A DNA stretch of 64,000 bases. It comes from Paraburkholderia sediminicola. Its GTDB lineage: Bacteria > Pseudomonadota > Gammaproteobacteria > Burkholderiales > Burkholderiaceae. The stretch spans positions 1 through 64,000 of the forward strand of contig NZ_CADIKC010000015.1 of assembly GCF_902859805.1 (NCBI RefSeq), written 5' to 3'. The stretch's first letter is position 1; the number at the start of each line of letters is the position of its first letter. The position numbers and the translations under genes were made by a program. The notes beneath the pieces were generated by a model. It was not told where the DNA came from. It saw only the letters and a list, made by a program, of their open reading frames with translations, and made no database searches. This document shows positions 54,615 to 63,458 of the stretch, in pieces.

Positions 54615-54638
54615 TAAAAAAGCCGCCTCGAGGGCGGC
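54615..54638 (-). terminator. Rho-independent terminator reading leftward
   Basis: GCCGCC at 54622-54627 pairs with GGCGGC at 54633-54638; on the minus strand the stem is followed by TTTTTT. It would stop minus-strand transcripts entering the lysis block from the right, so the lysis genes need their own promoter or antitermination. Confidence 0.78.
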
Positions 54639-54663
54639 ATGTTGGCCGAATCGTTTTTGTTGC

Positions 54664-54692
54664 TTGACTACTAGGACCTTTGGTCCTATTCT
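54664..54692 (+). promoter_or_regulatory. Sigma-70 promoter with palindromic operator in the spacer
   Basis: TTGACT (54664-54669), 17 bases, then TATTCT (54687-54692). Filling almost the whole spacer is TAGGACC-TTT-GGTCCTA (54672-54688), a 7-base perfect inverted repeat. The promoter drives the plus-strand gene pair starting at 54747/54796, whose HTH-like product is the obvious candidate repressor for this site. Confidence 0.75.
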
Positions 54693-54746
54693 GATCGTAC
54701 TGGCACCTCGCTTCCCGCGCGGTCCGACATCCCGATAGGAACGATC

Positions 54747-55829
54747 ATGAAAGCCTGCTTTCGTGCGCCTTTTCGCGCACTTGGAATCTCCCGACATGCA
54801 TTACAAGCCGCCTCAACCAGAGGACATCGAGCGCCTGAAAACGGAGCTCGGCTTGACCGGCACGCAGATGGCGGAATTATTTGGCGTCGCTGGGGACCGG
54901 GCATTTCGCCGATATACGTCCAAATCAGACAGCACCAAAAACAAGCGCGAGCTCGGCGCGTACATGCTCTTCTTCGCCATGGCGCGGCTGGTGCTAAAAC
55001 CAAAGGACATCGAATCGGTTCTCGCCAAGATGCGCGAAGCAGGAGCAGAAATCGACCTGAACGCGCCATCCGTCTCCCCGGCGCACGATGGAGAGCAGCA
55101 GCCGTAGCCATATCTCTCGGTTGTGCGGCCGCCGGCGCGAACGCCGAAGAAAGCTGGTTTCAATTTGAAGCAGGCGTCGGTCTGACATCCGCGACCAAGG
55201 TCGGCGATGGAATTTTCTATTCCAAGGGATTCAGTCACGACACTCCGAACGGCTCATACGGTGGCCGCGTCGGCATCATATTCAATGCGATCGAGGCAGC
55301 ACCACGCTCCTGGACGCCGGGTCTGCGCTTTCACCTGACCTACGCCAACTTCGGCAAGGTGAAGTGGTCGAGCATGAATCCGCAGGACGAGGCCGATTTC
55401 ACAACGGTTGGCCAACAGGGCGGCTATAACGTGGCGACACAGTCATGCGTCAATGGTGACTGTGGCACTTTCCGCAAATTCGACAGCACCGGCGGCATTC
55501 AGGCGCTTGCACTAACCGTCGAGCCATATTGGGATCTCGGCAGCGGCTGGCAGATCGGCCTCGAGGCTGGCCCGGCGCTCTACCGCAGCACATGGACCGC
55601 TGTGGCAACGGCAGAATCGGATGGCCGCTTCGGGCCAGCCGGCACGCAGGAAACGCTCACACACCCGCCGAAGATCCAGGTCGGCGCGCTGGTCGGCGCA
55701 GCCGTCGCGAAAGGCCCCTTCTCGGTTCGCGTCAACTACCTGTACGCGCCGATCGGGTCATGGGCGGCGAAGAACGTGCCGGCCGGGATCAAAGGTGAAT
55801 GGATGCTTTCACTGAACTACGCATTCTGA
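54747..55829 (+). CDS. Outer-membrane-like secreted protein without a start codon of its own
   Basis: The recognisable protein begins at about 55090 with WRAAAVAISLGCAAAGANAEES, a signal peptide, and continues as a 215-residue beta-rich domain (GGRVGIIFNAIE, LRFHLTYANFG, ending KGEWMLSLNYAF with terminal Phe, a beta-barrel mark). In its frame no ATG, GTG, TTG or CTG occurs between the ATG at 54747, which has AGGAA before it, and the signal peptide. Translation from 54747 would add 110 Arg-rich residues that overlap the HTH gene. Either the gene is frameshifted near 55090-55105, or it starts at a rare codon. Confidence 0.55.
   Translation: MKACFRAPFRALGISRHALQAASTRGHRAPENGARLDRHADGGIIWRRWGPGISPIYVQIRQHQKQARARRVHALLRHGAAGAKTKGHRIGSRQDARSRSRNRPERAIRLPGARWRAAAVAISLGCAAAGANAEESWFQFEAGVGLTSATKVGDGIFYSKGFSHDTPNGSYGGRVGIIFNAIEAAPRSWTPGLRFHLTYANFGKVKWSSMNPQDEADFTTVGQQGGYNVATQSCVNGDCGTFRKFDSTGGIQALALTVEPYWDLGSGWQIGLEAGPALYRSTWTAVATAESDGRFGPAGTQETLTHPPKIQVGALVGAAVAKGPFSVRVNYLYAPIGSWAAKNVPAGIKGEWMLSLNYAF
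54796..55107 (+). CDS. Phage HTH regulator (XRE/Cro-like)
   Basis: 103 residues starting MHYKPPQPEDIERLKTELGLTGTQMAELFGVAGDRAFRRYTSK. The segment LTGTQMAELFGVAGDRAFRRY is a helix-turn-helix (about 18-40) of the kind found in small phage regulators. No signal. It lies 104 bases after the -10 of the promoter with the palindrome at 54672-54688, probably its autoregulatory operator. It is nested in another frame inside the long frame at 54747-55829. Its last codons overlap the region where the outer-membrane protein should start. Confidence 0.75.
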   Translation: MHYKPPQPEDIERLKTELGLTGTQMAELFGVAGDRAFRRYTSKSDSTKNKRELGAYMLFFAMARLVLKPKDIESVLAKMREAGAEIDLNAPSVSPAHDGEQQP

Positions 55830-55915
55830 GAACGCTCGCAACCCCGCTTGGGAGCGCCAGCGCCGCAATCTGCTACCATCCGACGCTTATCGGCGTTGCC
55901 ATAAAGGAATTGGGC

Positions 55916-56074
55916 ATGGATACCATTAAAACGATACTCGTCGTCCTGGATGCGGGAGGCTGGGTAGTGGCGGCAATCGTCGTCGCCGCACTCTTCGGCA
56001 TCGATGCTATCGTGAGGCGGGCAAAGCGCAAAAACGGCCGCCAAGCCACGCATACGCCTGCACATCGTCGCTAG
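55916..56074 (+). CDS. Small single-TM protein
   Basis: 52 residues from ATG 55916 with AAGGA ten bases before it: MDTIKTILVVLDAGGWVVAAIVVAALFG (one transmembrane helix) followed by a basic tail (RRAKRKNGRQ). Its end overlaps the convergent glycosyltransferase gene by 68 bases. It may be a phage membrane or superinfection-related protein; no family recognised. Confidence 0.55.
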   Translation: MDTIKTILVVLDAGGWVVAAIVVAALFGIDAIVRRAKRKNGRQATHTPAHRR

Positions 56075-57572
56075 GCGTGAAACCGCGCCAGCCTGCATCC
56101 GCTGGCGCAATACTGATGCTGCGCTTCACGTCTGGACGCCCTTCTCCCGAAACACCATAACCGACCGTCTGGCCGTTGTGCACCAGCACTACGAGCGTCG
56201 GGCCATTGCGGTACATCTTCGCCACCAGCCAACCACGTGCGCTGCCGTCCTTAGCCTCGTCGAGCGTTCCGATGCATCGACCGTCGTCGCGTAACGCCGG
56301 ATCATATTTCACGATCCCAGCGTCATGCAGCCATCCCTTACCGTACGGACCAATGCCCCACGCATCGGCCCATCCGGACGTCGTGAGGTAGTTAAGATGG
56401 CCTGGGTAGACGCTCAGGTCCAGAGCCTCATTGTCCTGCCCAATCTTTGTCGCCAGCACCGCCAGCTTGCGGGTGTAAAGATAGCTGTTGTCACCGAATG
56501 CCGTTGCTTGATATGGCAGCAGCAGCGTCACAAAAGCCGCCGAAATGATCGCGATCGCCTTTCGAGCCCGCGGTGCCACGTTGAGCGCAAGCAATGCCAG
56601 TAGCAATAGGCCGATCAGTGCCGGCGTTGTATAGCGTGACGATGCAGCCTCTGGCAATCCGAAAGGCCAGCGAGCGTGAGCGGCGCCGAGGATCGAGGCG
56701 ACAACCAATCCGTAACCGGCGATCAGGAAGGACTGGTACGGCGTAATACTGCGCGCGCGATATAGGCGCACAACAAGGTATGCCGCGAACGCCAATGAGA
56801 CCAGTCCGAGAATGGCACTCGCGATCAGGCCGGCATGCATGTAATAGAGGGGATTTCCGAGGAACACCAGAGCGAACTTGATCTGAGCCACAATGCCATG
56901 CCCGGGCGGCTTCGGGATCGGCGACGGAACAAACTTCCAGAAATAAGCGGTCGCGGTGGCTGCGCCCGCAACTATCGCGATCACCACATCTTTCGCTGGC
57001 CGCCGCAGCAACAATGCCTGAATAGCCAGCACGAAGAATGCCGCGACACCGTTCCCCATCGAATAGGTAGCGCACAGGCATAGCACCAGCGCAAACAGTA
57101 GACGGCCGCGGGAATACTGGGCAAACGCCAGCAGCGCAAACAGATAGACTGCGAAGCCCTGCGATTGGAAACCCCACGCAAGATTTTCGCGTTGCATCCA
57201 GCTCATCAACATCGCAGCGGACAGAGCGCCTGCCAGCAGACTGTCAGATGCCGAATTGCGCCGCGCCTGAGTCCACACAAGAAACGCGATAAGCGCGGCG
57301 AGAACATAGTTCGCCACAACTGTAAAGGCGTTCATGCCGCCAAATGCCCAGATATCAGTCAGGAAAAGCAGTCTGGAGAAAACGATCCGGTGCTCGTTAT
57401 GCTGCTGAAAGAGCGTTTCGAATGGCGCACCATGGACGCTGTTGTAGAAGCCTACGAAGCCGTCCCACTGATCCATCCATGGGATCGGCGAGTAGAAATG
57501 TGCGCCGCCGTAAATCGACGTTACAAGAATGACAACGGCAACCAATGCCGCCCAGATCGAGGCCGTTCTCAC
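56007..57572 (-). CDS. GT-C-like membrane glycosyltransferase (serotype-conversion candidate)
   Basis: 521 residues with about eleven transmembrane helices. An acidic motif in the first periplasmic loop (IPWMDQWDG, about 33-41) and a C-terminal soluble domain (about 380-521) fit the GT-C topology of phage-encoded Gtr-type O-antigen modifying enzymes. No GtrA or GtrB partner adjoins it. Located as a moron-like gene between the regulator and tail fibre genes, a common place for lysogenic-conversion genes. The enzyme class is inferred from topology and motif only. Confidence 0.65.
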   Translation of the reverse strand: MRTASIWAALVAVVILVTSIYGGAHFYSPIPWMDQWDGFVGFYNSVHGAPFETLFQQHNEHRIVFSRLLFLTDIWAFGGMNAFTVVANYVLAALIAFLVWTQARRNSASDSLLAGALSAAMLMSWMQRENLAWGFQSQGFAVYLFALLAFAQYSRGRLLFALVLCLCATYSMGNGVAAFFVLAIQALLLRRPAKDVVIAIVAGAATATAYFWKFVPSPIPKPPGHGIVAQIKFALVFLGNPLYYMHAGLIASAILGLVSLAFAAYLVVRLYRARSITPYQSFLIAGYGLVVASILGAAHARWPFGLPEAASSRYTTPALIGLLLLALLALNVAPRARKAIAIISAAFVTLLLPYQATAFGDNSYLYTRKLAVLATKIGQDNEALDLSVYPGHLNYLTTSGWADAWGIGPYGKGWLHDAGIVKYDPALRDDGRCIGTLDEAKDGSARGWLVAKMYRNGPTLVVLVHNGQTVGYGVSGEGRPDVKRSISIAPADAGWRGFTPSDDVQAYAWLGGRFCALPASR

Positions 57573-57624
57573 AATATCTCCGCATAATTAATTCGGGGCG
57601 AAGATACCACAAAGCTATCTATCA

Positions 57625-58158
57625 TCAGGCAATCGTAACGGCCGCCGAAGGCAATGATGACGACTGGCCTGCCATGACCGACTTTAATGCATACACGTAA
57701 TCACGCACCACGGCGGCGAAATCAGTAAAGTTTGCTTCGGAGAAGTTGTGAAGCAGGCCTGTCGTGTCAGGATAGTTAAGCGTCGTTGTGCCGGCAGGAA
57801 ATCCCTTGCCCGCATTCAAACCAGTTTCGATCGCGATGATATCCATCTGGCTAAATTGGTCTATCGCATAAGTGCCGTTCAGAGCGGGTGTTCCGGTGCT
57901 CGACACTTGGAGCCCGGCAACCAAGGCTGCTTGAGCTGATTGCACAAGTGCCTGCGCTTCAATCTGGGCTGCGGTTGGCGCTGGCGGTGCAACAATCGCG
58001 TTGTCCACCACTGTGTACCCCGGCGTGGCAAGACAAATAAGCCATTCCGAGTCGGTTATCTCAATGGTGGTCGCACTCGCCGGCGGCGGACTATCGTCGC
58101 TGTCGTAATAGGCGACAATTGCCCCTTGCGAATTGTAGGCGGCGAATTTCTGTCCCAT
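57625..58158 (-). CDS. DUF4376-like phage tail-fibre assembly protein
   Basis: 177 residues starting MGQKFAAYNSQGAIVAYYDSDDSPP. The C-terminal FTDFAAVVRDYVYALKSVMAG is a DUF4376-type end often found in tail fibre assembly proteins and in the terminal part of fibres. The start at 58158 is used because upstream residues lie in the preceding gene. It follows the tail fibre gene by four bases, as fibre chaperones do. Confidence 0.7.
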   Translation of the reverse strand: MGQKFAAYNSQGAIVAYYDSDDSPPPASATTIEITDSEWLICLATPGYTVVDNAIVAPPAPTAAQIEAQALVQSAQAALVAGLQVSSTGTPALNGTYAIDQFSQMDIIAIETGLNAGKGFPAGTTTLNYPDTTGLLHNFSEANFTDFAAVVRDYVYALKSVMAGQSSSLPSAAVTIA

Positions 58159-58162
58159 TTGA

Positions 58163-59530
58163 TCAGTTCCCAAACGCGATGTAATTTCCAGAGTGGCCAC
58201 TGCGCGATGTTGATCCCGCCTGCCAACCATCCACCAGGAAACCAGTAGCAGTCAGGCTGTTTACCGAATCATATGCACCATTGACAGTGCTAGACGGAAC
58301 ATTAGCGCTCACCGTGACCGCACGGACTGCATTCGGAAACGCGATCGGAAAGGTGACTGAAACACCAGTACTTCCGTTCGTGGCGTAGGTTCCCCACTGC
58401 ATGATCGTGCCGCTAGGAAACTTTTGATAACCCGAAGATCCTTGTGCCGAACCGAACCCAAGCAGTGAGACTGATGCTCCCTGAACCTGCGTCGGTGCCG
58501 TCGCCCATGTGCCAGCCGTTGCTTCTGTTGCTGTTATGAAGCCGATCACACGGAACGGACAGTTAGCAACGGCGCTCGACGAATAGATCGTATTGGCCGA
58601 GGTCGCGGCCGCGCTGATGGCGGTTGCAGAGATCAGTGCGCCCTCATCTAGGCTGGCAGTGCCTGCCATATTGACGATGCCGAGTTGAACTGTGCCGGCG
58701 TTGTTAATCGCTAGCAACGCAAGCGTGGCGGCTACGCCATTACCAGTACCAAGCGTCGCACCAGATGGAACAACGAGCGACAGGTTCGATGCGATTGTCA
58801 GGGAAGTTGGAACACCGCTGGCAAGCGTAGCGCTGCGGAAGAATAGATTAAGCGGCGCATTGAGAGTGGCTGTCAGTGCACTGGATGCAACTGTGGCTGT
58901 CAGGGACGGAATAGCGCCCAGCTGACCAAGTTGCGCGGCGTGCAGAGATTGCGATGCGGAAGGAATCTGCTGTGCGCCTCCGGCGCACTCCATCAAGACG
59001 CAAATCGGGTTGCCACTGTTGACACTCGCGATCGTCGCATGCATGAGTATCGCTGTACCGTTCAGCAGAAGCTCATTGGCCTGCAATGGCTGAAGGCCTA
59101 GACCGTAGATCGGAATCGGTGTCAGGCCGTCCGGCGCATACGTCGATGGGCCAGTATTCGTGTGTGCGATCTTGACCGCTTGCACAACACCGTCTACCCA
59201 CGTCGGCGATCCGCCTGCGACCAGGGGCACGGCGTTCACGGCTGTGTATGCATTCACGGCGCCAGTGTCGGCCAGCACAACCGTGTTCTGCATCAATCGT
59301 TTAATCGCAGCGACAACCTGATTGGTTTTCGTGCGGTCAGGCGCGATGGCGGCCGCCGTCAAAATTGCAATGAGCTCTTCCTGGAACGCGTTGTACTGAT
59401 ATGCCGGCCATTGCGTTGCAGGAACATTCGTGGCCGGATTGCCATCCGTCGCGTATTGCGGGGTGCCCGTCGTCGGAGCGGTATCAGCCTGCGCTTCTAT
59501 AACCGAATTTGGCGCGATCAATCGATCCAT
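58163..59530 (-). CDS. Phage tail fibre protein
   Basis: 455 residues starting MDRLIAPNSVIEAQADTAPTTGTPQYATDGNPATNVPATQWPAYQYNAFQEEL, the typical N-terminal attachment segment of Mu/P2-like fibres. A repeat-poor Ala/Thr/Ser-rich shaft follows. The C-terminus (SGTIMQWGTYATN, VTFPIAFPNAVRAV) is the receptor-binding gp53-like domain seen in other fibres. It is seven bases after the DUF2313 gene, consistent with one tail operon. Confidence 0.85.
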   Translation of the reverse strand: MDRLIAPNSVIEAQADTAPTTGTPQYATDGNPATNVPATQWPAYQYNAFQEELIAILTAAAIAPDRTKTNQVVAAIKRLMQNTVVLADTGAVNAYTAVNAVPLVAGGSPTWVDGVVQAVKIAHTNTGPSTYAPDGLTPIPIYGLGLQPLQANELLLNGTAILMHATIASVNSGNPICVLMECAGGAQQIPSASQSLHAAQLGQLGAIPSLTATVASSALTATLNAPLNLFFRSATLASGVPTSLTIASNLSLVVPSGATLGTGNGVAATLALLAINNAGTVQLGIVNMAGTASLDEGALISATAISAAATSANTIYSSSAVANCPFRVIGFITATEATAGTWATAPTQVQGASVSLLGFGSAQGSSGYQKFPSGTIMQWGTYATNGSTGVSVTFPIAFPNAVRAVTVSANVPSSTVNGAYDSVNSLTATGFLVDGWQAGSTSRSGHSGNYIAFGN

Positions 59531-59537
59531 GAATGCC

Positions 59538-60128
59538 TCAGGAGTAAGAGAAGAGAACGGTCGTGTGCGCCGGTGCGAAGCGCTGCAACTCGCATTGCAA
59601 AACGTTGTTGCCCCAGGAGGCAAAAGGGGTGCCAAACGATCCGCCGAATTGCAACCCGGCGATCGTGAATGTCGGTGCGTTTACCTGCCATGCAAACGCC
59701 CATGCCGTGCCGCCAAAGAGCGTTCCAAAATTCTTTCCAAACCGAGACGGCACAAACTGCGTAATCGTGATCGCATATCCGAGAGCGGCCGCCACTGCGG
59801 TGAAATAGGCAATCGATTGGCCGCCGGTCGCAGTGAGCCGGGCAACAACCTGTGCGACGCGCTGCTGCGTCGTTGGTGCTTCTCCTGCGCATGGATCCGG
59901 CAACCCTAACGTCGACTCCCATTCGGGAAGCAGTTCAAAGGTGGACGGCGGAAAGGCGTCGACGAGCAGATAGTTAGCCCGGGTCGTCAGCGCCGCGAAA
60001 CACGGGGTGAAACCGGAGAGGACGGCGGTCTGTATGGCATCCGGATCTCGCGGCCATACACGACCGCGCGGCAAATGCGTCTGAAGCGCCTGCAGATAGT
60101 CCGCGGCGCTATAGTCAGGAGCGGCCAT
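59538..60128 (-). CDS. Mu gp48-like baseplate protein (DUF2313)
   Basis: 196 residues. MAAPDYSAADYLQALQTHLPRGRVWPRD and LLPEWESTLGLPDPCAGEAPTTQQRVAQVVARL are typical of the YmfQ/DUF2313 family, equal to Mu gp48, part of the baseplate. Four bases separate it from the gp47-like gene upstream. Confidence 0.9.
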   Translation of the reverse strand: MAAPDYSAADYLQALQTHLPRGRVWPRDPDAIQTAVLSGFTPCFAALTTRANYLLVDAFPPSTFELLPEWESTLGLPDPCAGEAPTTQQRVAQVVARLTATGGQSIAYFTAVAAALGYAITITQFVPSRFGKNFGTLFGGTAWAFAWQVNAPTFTIAGLQFGGSFGTPFASWGNNVLQCELQRFAPAHTTVLFSYS

Positions 60129-60131
60129 CGG

Positions 60132-61292
60132 CTATACCCAGTTGACGTTACCGAGCACCGGCAACTGGCCCGTGGCGTTCGTAATGTTGGTATTCGCGGG
60201 ATAAGTGGTTGTCACGCCTCCCACGGTGCTGGTAATGGATTCGATCAAATACCCTGACGACCCCGACACGGAACCGATCGATGAATTCACATCCGACAGA
60301 TCGATCGTGCCAGCCGGCGCTCCTTCCCGGATCATCAGTTCGGCAAGCGCCCCTTCGATCGCCTCCTGCGTGGTTGTCGATGTCACGCCAGTAATGTTGA
60401 AGCCAATCTGGTTCTCGATCGGTGCACAGGAATAGACGAGCGCGGTTACCGGTTGCAAGCTGATGATCGCGTTGGCCACCGTGAGCTGGTCGCCGGTGGC
60501 CACAACGTCGCGTGGTATGCCACCAGGCCCCTCATCGTATTGCGACACACCATTCGTGCCCTGCGGAAAGCCAGCGTGCGACGATTCCGCCTCATCCATC
60601 ATGAAGTAGACGACGACTGTGCCCGCGCCGAACCCGTTCGGCGCGCACCACGCGCGCGTCACGCCTGCCACGTCGCGCGCCCACTTTACGTAGTCGGTTT
60701 GCGCGCCGCCCTGCACTGGATCCTGGAATGCGAGCATCACCCGACCGCGGAAATCGTCTTGGGTCTCGACGTCCGCAGCTGAACTGACGATCGCCGTCAC
60801 CGTCCCGCTCGACTGGATCCCTGTGATTGCCGAGGCGAGAGACACTGATGTTCCAACATCGCAGTTCCCCGCTGTTCCCGCAGCGACCGCTTGAATATTC
60901 GCCGTTGCAGTCGAGCCACTCCACACGGCGTCAGACATTGTCACGTAGGAAAAGCCGTCGGCCGTGCGGTTCACGCCCGTTCCTGCCGGCAGCGGCGTGC
61001 CCGTGGTTCCAGTGAACTGCACGGTGAGCTGCGCCTGTGTAGCGGCCTCGAGGTACACGCTCTTCATCGCGCCCCAGCCCGCGAGGAACTCGTCGGTTGA
61101 TGTGAACGGAACCGCCTGCTTCGCAATCCAGTCCAGGTAGCCGTATAGACCAAAAACAAGTGCGGCGAGTGCCGATCCGACGATCTTCAGGACCGCCTTT
61201 TGCAACAGCGAAACTGTAAGCCCGACCGCGCTCTTGATGTCCGTCCAGATCTGGGTGCGCAGTGCGCTTAACGTAGGGCGTGAAAATGGCAT
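60132..61292 (-). CDS. Baseplate J-like protein (Mu gp47)
   Basis: 386 residues starting MPFSRPTLSALRTQIWTDI. The core STDEFLAGWGAMKSVYLEAATQAQLTVQFTG and GNCDVGTSVSLASAITGIQS, then DDFRGRVMLAFQDPVQGGAQTDYVKWARDVAGVTRAW are hallmarks of the baseplate J/gp47 family. Its ATG overlaps the stop of the gp46-like gene by one base (TGATG). Confidence 0.93.
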   Translation of the reverse strand: MPFSRPTLSALRTQIWTDIKSAVGLTVSLLQKAVLKIVGSALAALVFGLYGYLDWIAKQAVPFTSTDEFLAGWGAMKSVYLEAATQAQLTVQFTGTTGTPLPAGTGVNRTADGFSYVTMSDAVWSGSTATANIQAVAAGTAGNCDVGTSVSLASAITGIQSSGTVTAIVSSAADVETQDDFRGRVMLAFQDPVQGGAQTDYVKWARDVAGVTRAWCAPNGFGAGTVVVYFMMDEAESSHAGFPQGTNGVSQYDEGPGGIPRDVVATGDQLTVANAIISLQPVTALVYSCAPIENQIGFNITGVTSTTTQEAIEGALAELMIREGAPAGTIDLSDVNSSIGSVSGSSGYLIESITSTVGGVTTTYPANTNITNATGQLPVLGNVNWV

Positions 61293-61747
61293 CAGTTCAC
61301 CATGGGCCAAGCCCAGTTATAGGTCTGCAATGCCGTGCCATCCGGCTGATACGCAGTAATAGAAATCCCGAGCATGTCCGGGCGCACCCACTGCGTAACG
61401 ACAGCGAAGCTGCCGACGACGTCCGTATCGATCAACCACTGGATAGCTTCGACCACATAGTCATAGGCATCCGTGAGCGTTTTGTCTGTCGGTGAGGTTC
61501 TACGGGAGAGCAACCAGAGGCGCGATCCTGTCGGGCCGGTGGCATCGCCCGAATCGTCATCGCCCCACCACCCACGCCGGTCGTTCGATCCGTCAGGAAT
61601 CTCGTCGTCCGGCGCGGCTATGCGATCGGTGAAGATGCTGAACAGCAATGCGGTCTCCAGGTCGTCTCCAGTCGCGATATCGCCGGGCACGAGCGCCCAG
61701 TCGCCGCGCGCGTTAGCGACGTCCCAGACAATCTTGAAATCGCTCAT
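61292..61747 (-). CDS. Mu gp46-like baseplate protein
   Basis: 151 residues. VPGDIATGDDLETALLFSIFTDR and DRRGWWGDD followed by SRLWLLSRR are signature pieces of the GP46 family of Mu-type baseplates. Start at 61747 overlaps the gp45-like stop by 4 bases (ATGA). Confidence 0.92.
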   Translation of the reverse strand: MSDFKIVWDVANARGDWALVPGDIATGDDLETALLFSIFTDRIAAPDDEIPDGSNDRRGWWGDDDSGDATGPTGSRLWLLSRRTSPTDKTLTDAYDYVVEAIQWLIDTDVVGSFAVVTQWVRPDMLGISITAYQPDGTALQTYNWAWPMVN

Positions 61748-62388
61748 GTGGTCAGGTTTGGTCCGGTCGTCGTGATGGTGCTTCCACCGGTCTGGACGTC
61801 CACCACTTCGTGATCGTGTTCATCATGTGCCGCGCGCAGCTCCGCAACCGTGCTCGACTGTGAGTCGCAGTTGTCGATGATGTCGCCTGTGCATTCGAAG
61901 CGGGGCGTAACCGCCCGGATCTTCGTAGCTGCATTGATTGTGACGATCGTGGCGCCGTCGACCTCGACCGGTTGATTGTTTGCTTTGATGAAGATGCCGC
62001 CCGAGGCTGTCAGATAGATCTGCTTGCCGTCCTGCGTGAAGATCATCGTCTCGCCCGATTTGAGCCCTGTAGGACGTGACGCCTGATGGTTCGTACCGAT
62101 CACGAGGCCACCGCCGCGATCGCCGCCTACGAATACGATTGCGACGTCGGATCCCTGCGGCGGTACCGACGTGAAGCCGAATTCAGCAATGCGCTTCAGG
62201 TTGTCGATCGTCTCGAGCTCGTTGATCTGCGCCTGCAACACCTGGACTGGGCCAGCATCATTCACAGGCGCGCTGACGCGACCGCGGCCCACGAGCAGCA
62301 GGACGCGTCGCGCGAGGCGGTCCGCTGTTGCCTGCGCACGGCCCAGCGCTCGACTTACCTGACGGATCGCTGCATGGAAGGTAGCCAT
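61744..62388 (-). CDS. Mu gp45-like baseplate assembly protein (spike)
   Basis: 214 residues from the ATG at 62388 (a TTG three bases upstream is also open). The region GDVAIVFVGGDRGGGLVIGTN-like (VPPQGSDVAIVFVGGDRGGG) and the C-terminal beta-helix-like stretch (GGIFIKANNQ, AAHDEHDHEVVDVQTG) match the Mu gp45 spike family, here lacking a long His-rich apex motif. Overlaps the gp44-like stop by one base. Confidence 0.9.
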   Translation of the reverse strand: MATFHAAIRQVSRALGRAQATADRLARRVLLLVGRGRVSAPVNDAGPVQVLQAQINELETIDNLKRIAEFGFTSVPPQGSDVAIVFVGGDRGGGLVIGTNHQASRPTGLKSGETMIFTQDGKQIYLTASGGIFIKANNQPVEVDGATIVTINAATKIRAVTPRFECTGDIIDNCDSQSSTVAELRAAHDEHDHEVVDVQTGGSTITTTGPNLTT

Positions 62389-63455
62389 CAAGCCCCCGGC
62401 AATGCGCTTGCGTCGACGAACAACGGCTGCAGCGCGACAGGTTCTGGCAGATAGGCCTCGGGCCGCATGATCGTGAGCTCCGCGATCGTGCCTTCTTCCT
62501 CGTTCCGGATATAGGTCACTTCGCCGAGCAGCCAGACCTCATCGACGATCTTCAGCTTGGGCAATGTCACGGGCACGAGCGTGTTGGGCGTCCAGAGCGT
62601 GCCCGCCCCATCGCGCCAGCTGTCGGTCGTGACCGTGATCTCGGCCGCACGCGCAACGCGGCGATTCATCTCCCACACCGCGCGGCGCTTCGCGAGATCC
62701 GCATAGCCTTGCACGGCTTCCGCGACGATATAGCGCTCGCGCGTGCGCCTCACCCCCACGTCCTCGACGGTGACAATCACGTTCGCCCCAACGCCGGCGT
62801 CGTTGAATGTCTCGACCGACTGCGTGAAGACGGTGTACTTCGAGAACCGCTGCGAGGCCGAATACCGCACGCGGGCATGCTGTGCATTGATGCCCTCGGC
62901 GATGCCGCCGACATGCATGGTCTTGTGAGCCTGCGTCAGCAGCAGATTGCCGTCCGGCGTGTCATAGACAAGCAGTTGGCTGTACCGGCTGATCCGCTCA
63001 ATGATGTCGTACGCGCTTTCGCCGATGAAAATGTTGAACTGCGGGATCGGCGGCAGCCCTTCGATATCGCATGTAACGCTGATGCCATAGTGCGCCGCAA
63101 GTTTGGACGCTACGTCGAGCGCCGATGTCCCGCTGATCTGGCCGCTCGGCCACACTGCCGAGCAGTCGATCAGGTCCTGACACTTTCCACGGCCCGCGGC
63201 GGCGATCGAATGACTGTCGGCGTCATACTCCGGCACGTATTCATCAATATACCCGGTGATGACCCGGTCCGAGCCGATGAGCAGCTGGAACGGATCGCCC
63301 GCCTGCACGATGACCTCTTCTGTCTCGCCCGGAAAATCTTCCGTCAGCCCGAGGTTGAAGTCGGACGGACAGCGCTCGATACCTCGCGTGACACGCACAT
63401 CGGTCCAGCCGCTGATCGCCTGGGCGCCCGCGATCAGAATCAGATCGTCGTCCAT
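62388..63455 (-). CDS. Mu gp44-like baseplate hub protein (gpP)
   Basis: 355 residues starting MDDDLILIAGAQAISGWTDVRVTRGIERCPSDFNLGLTED. RVITGYIDEYVPEYDADSHS and CQDLIDCSAVWPSGQISG are typical of Mu gpP/gp44 hub proteins, homologous to gp27 of T4. Three bases separate it from the upstream gp43-like gene. Confidence 0.92.
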   Translation of the reverse strand: MDDDLILIAGAQAISGWTDVRVTRGIERCPSDFNLGLTEDFPGETEEVIVQAGDPFQLLIGSDRVITGYIDEYVPEYDADSHSIAAAGRGKCQDLIDCSAVWPSGQISGTSALDVASKLAAHYGISVTCDIEGLPPIPQFNIFIGESAYDIIERISRYSQLLVYDTPDGNLLLTQAHKTMHVGGIAEGINAQHARVRYSASQRFSKYTVFTQSVETFNDAGVGANVIVTVEDVGVRRTRERYIVAEAVQGYADLAKRRAVWEMNRRVARAAEITVTTDSWRDGAGTLWTPNTLVPVTLPKLKIVDEVWLLGEVTYIRNEEEGTIAELTIMRPEAYLPEPVALQPLFVDASALPGA

Positions 63456-63458
63456 CCG

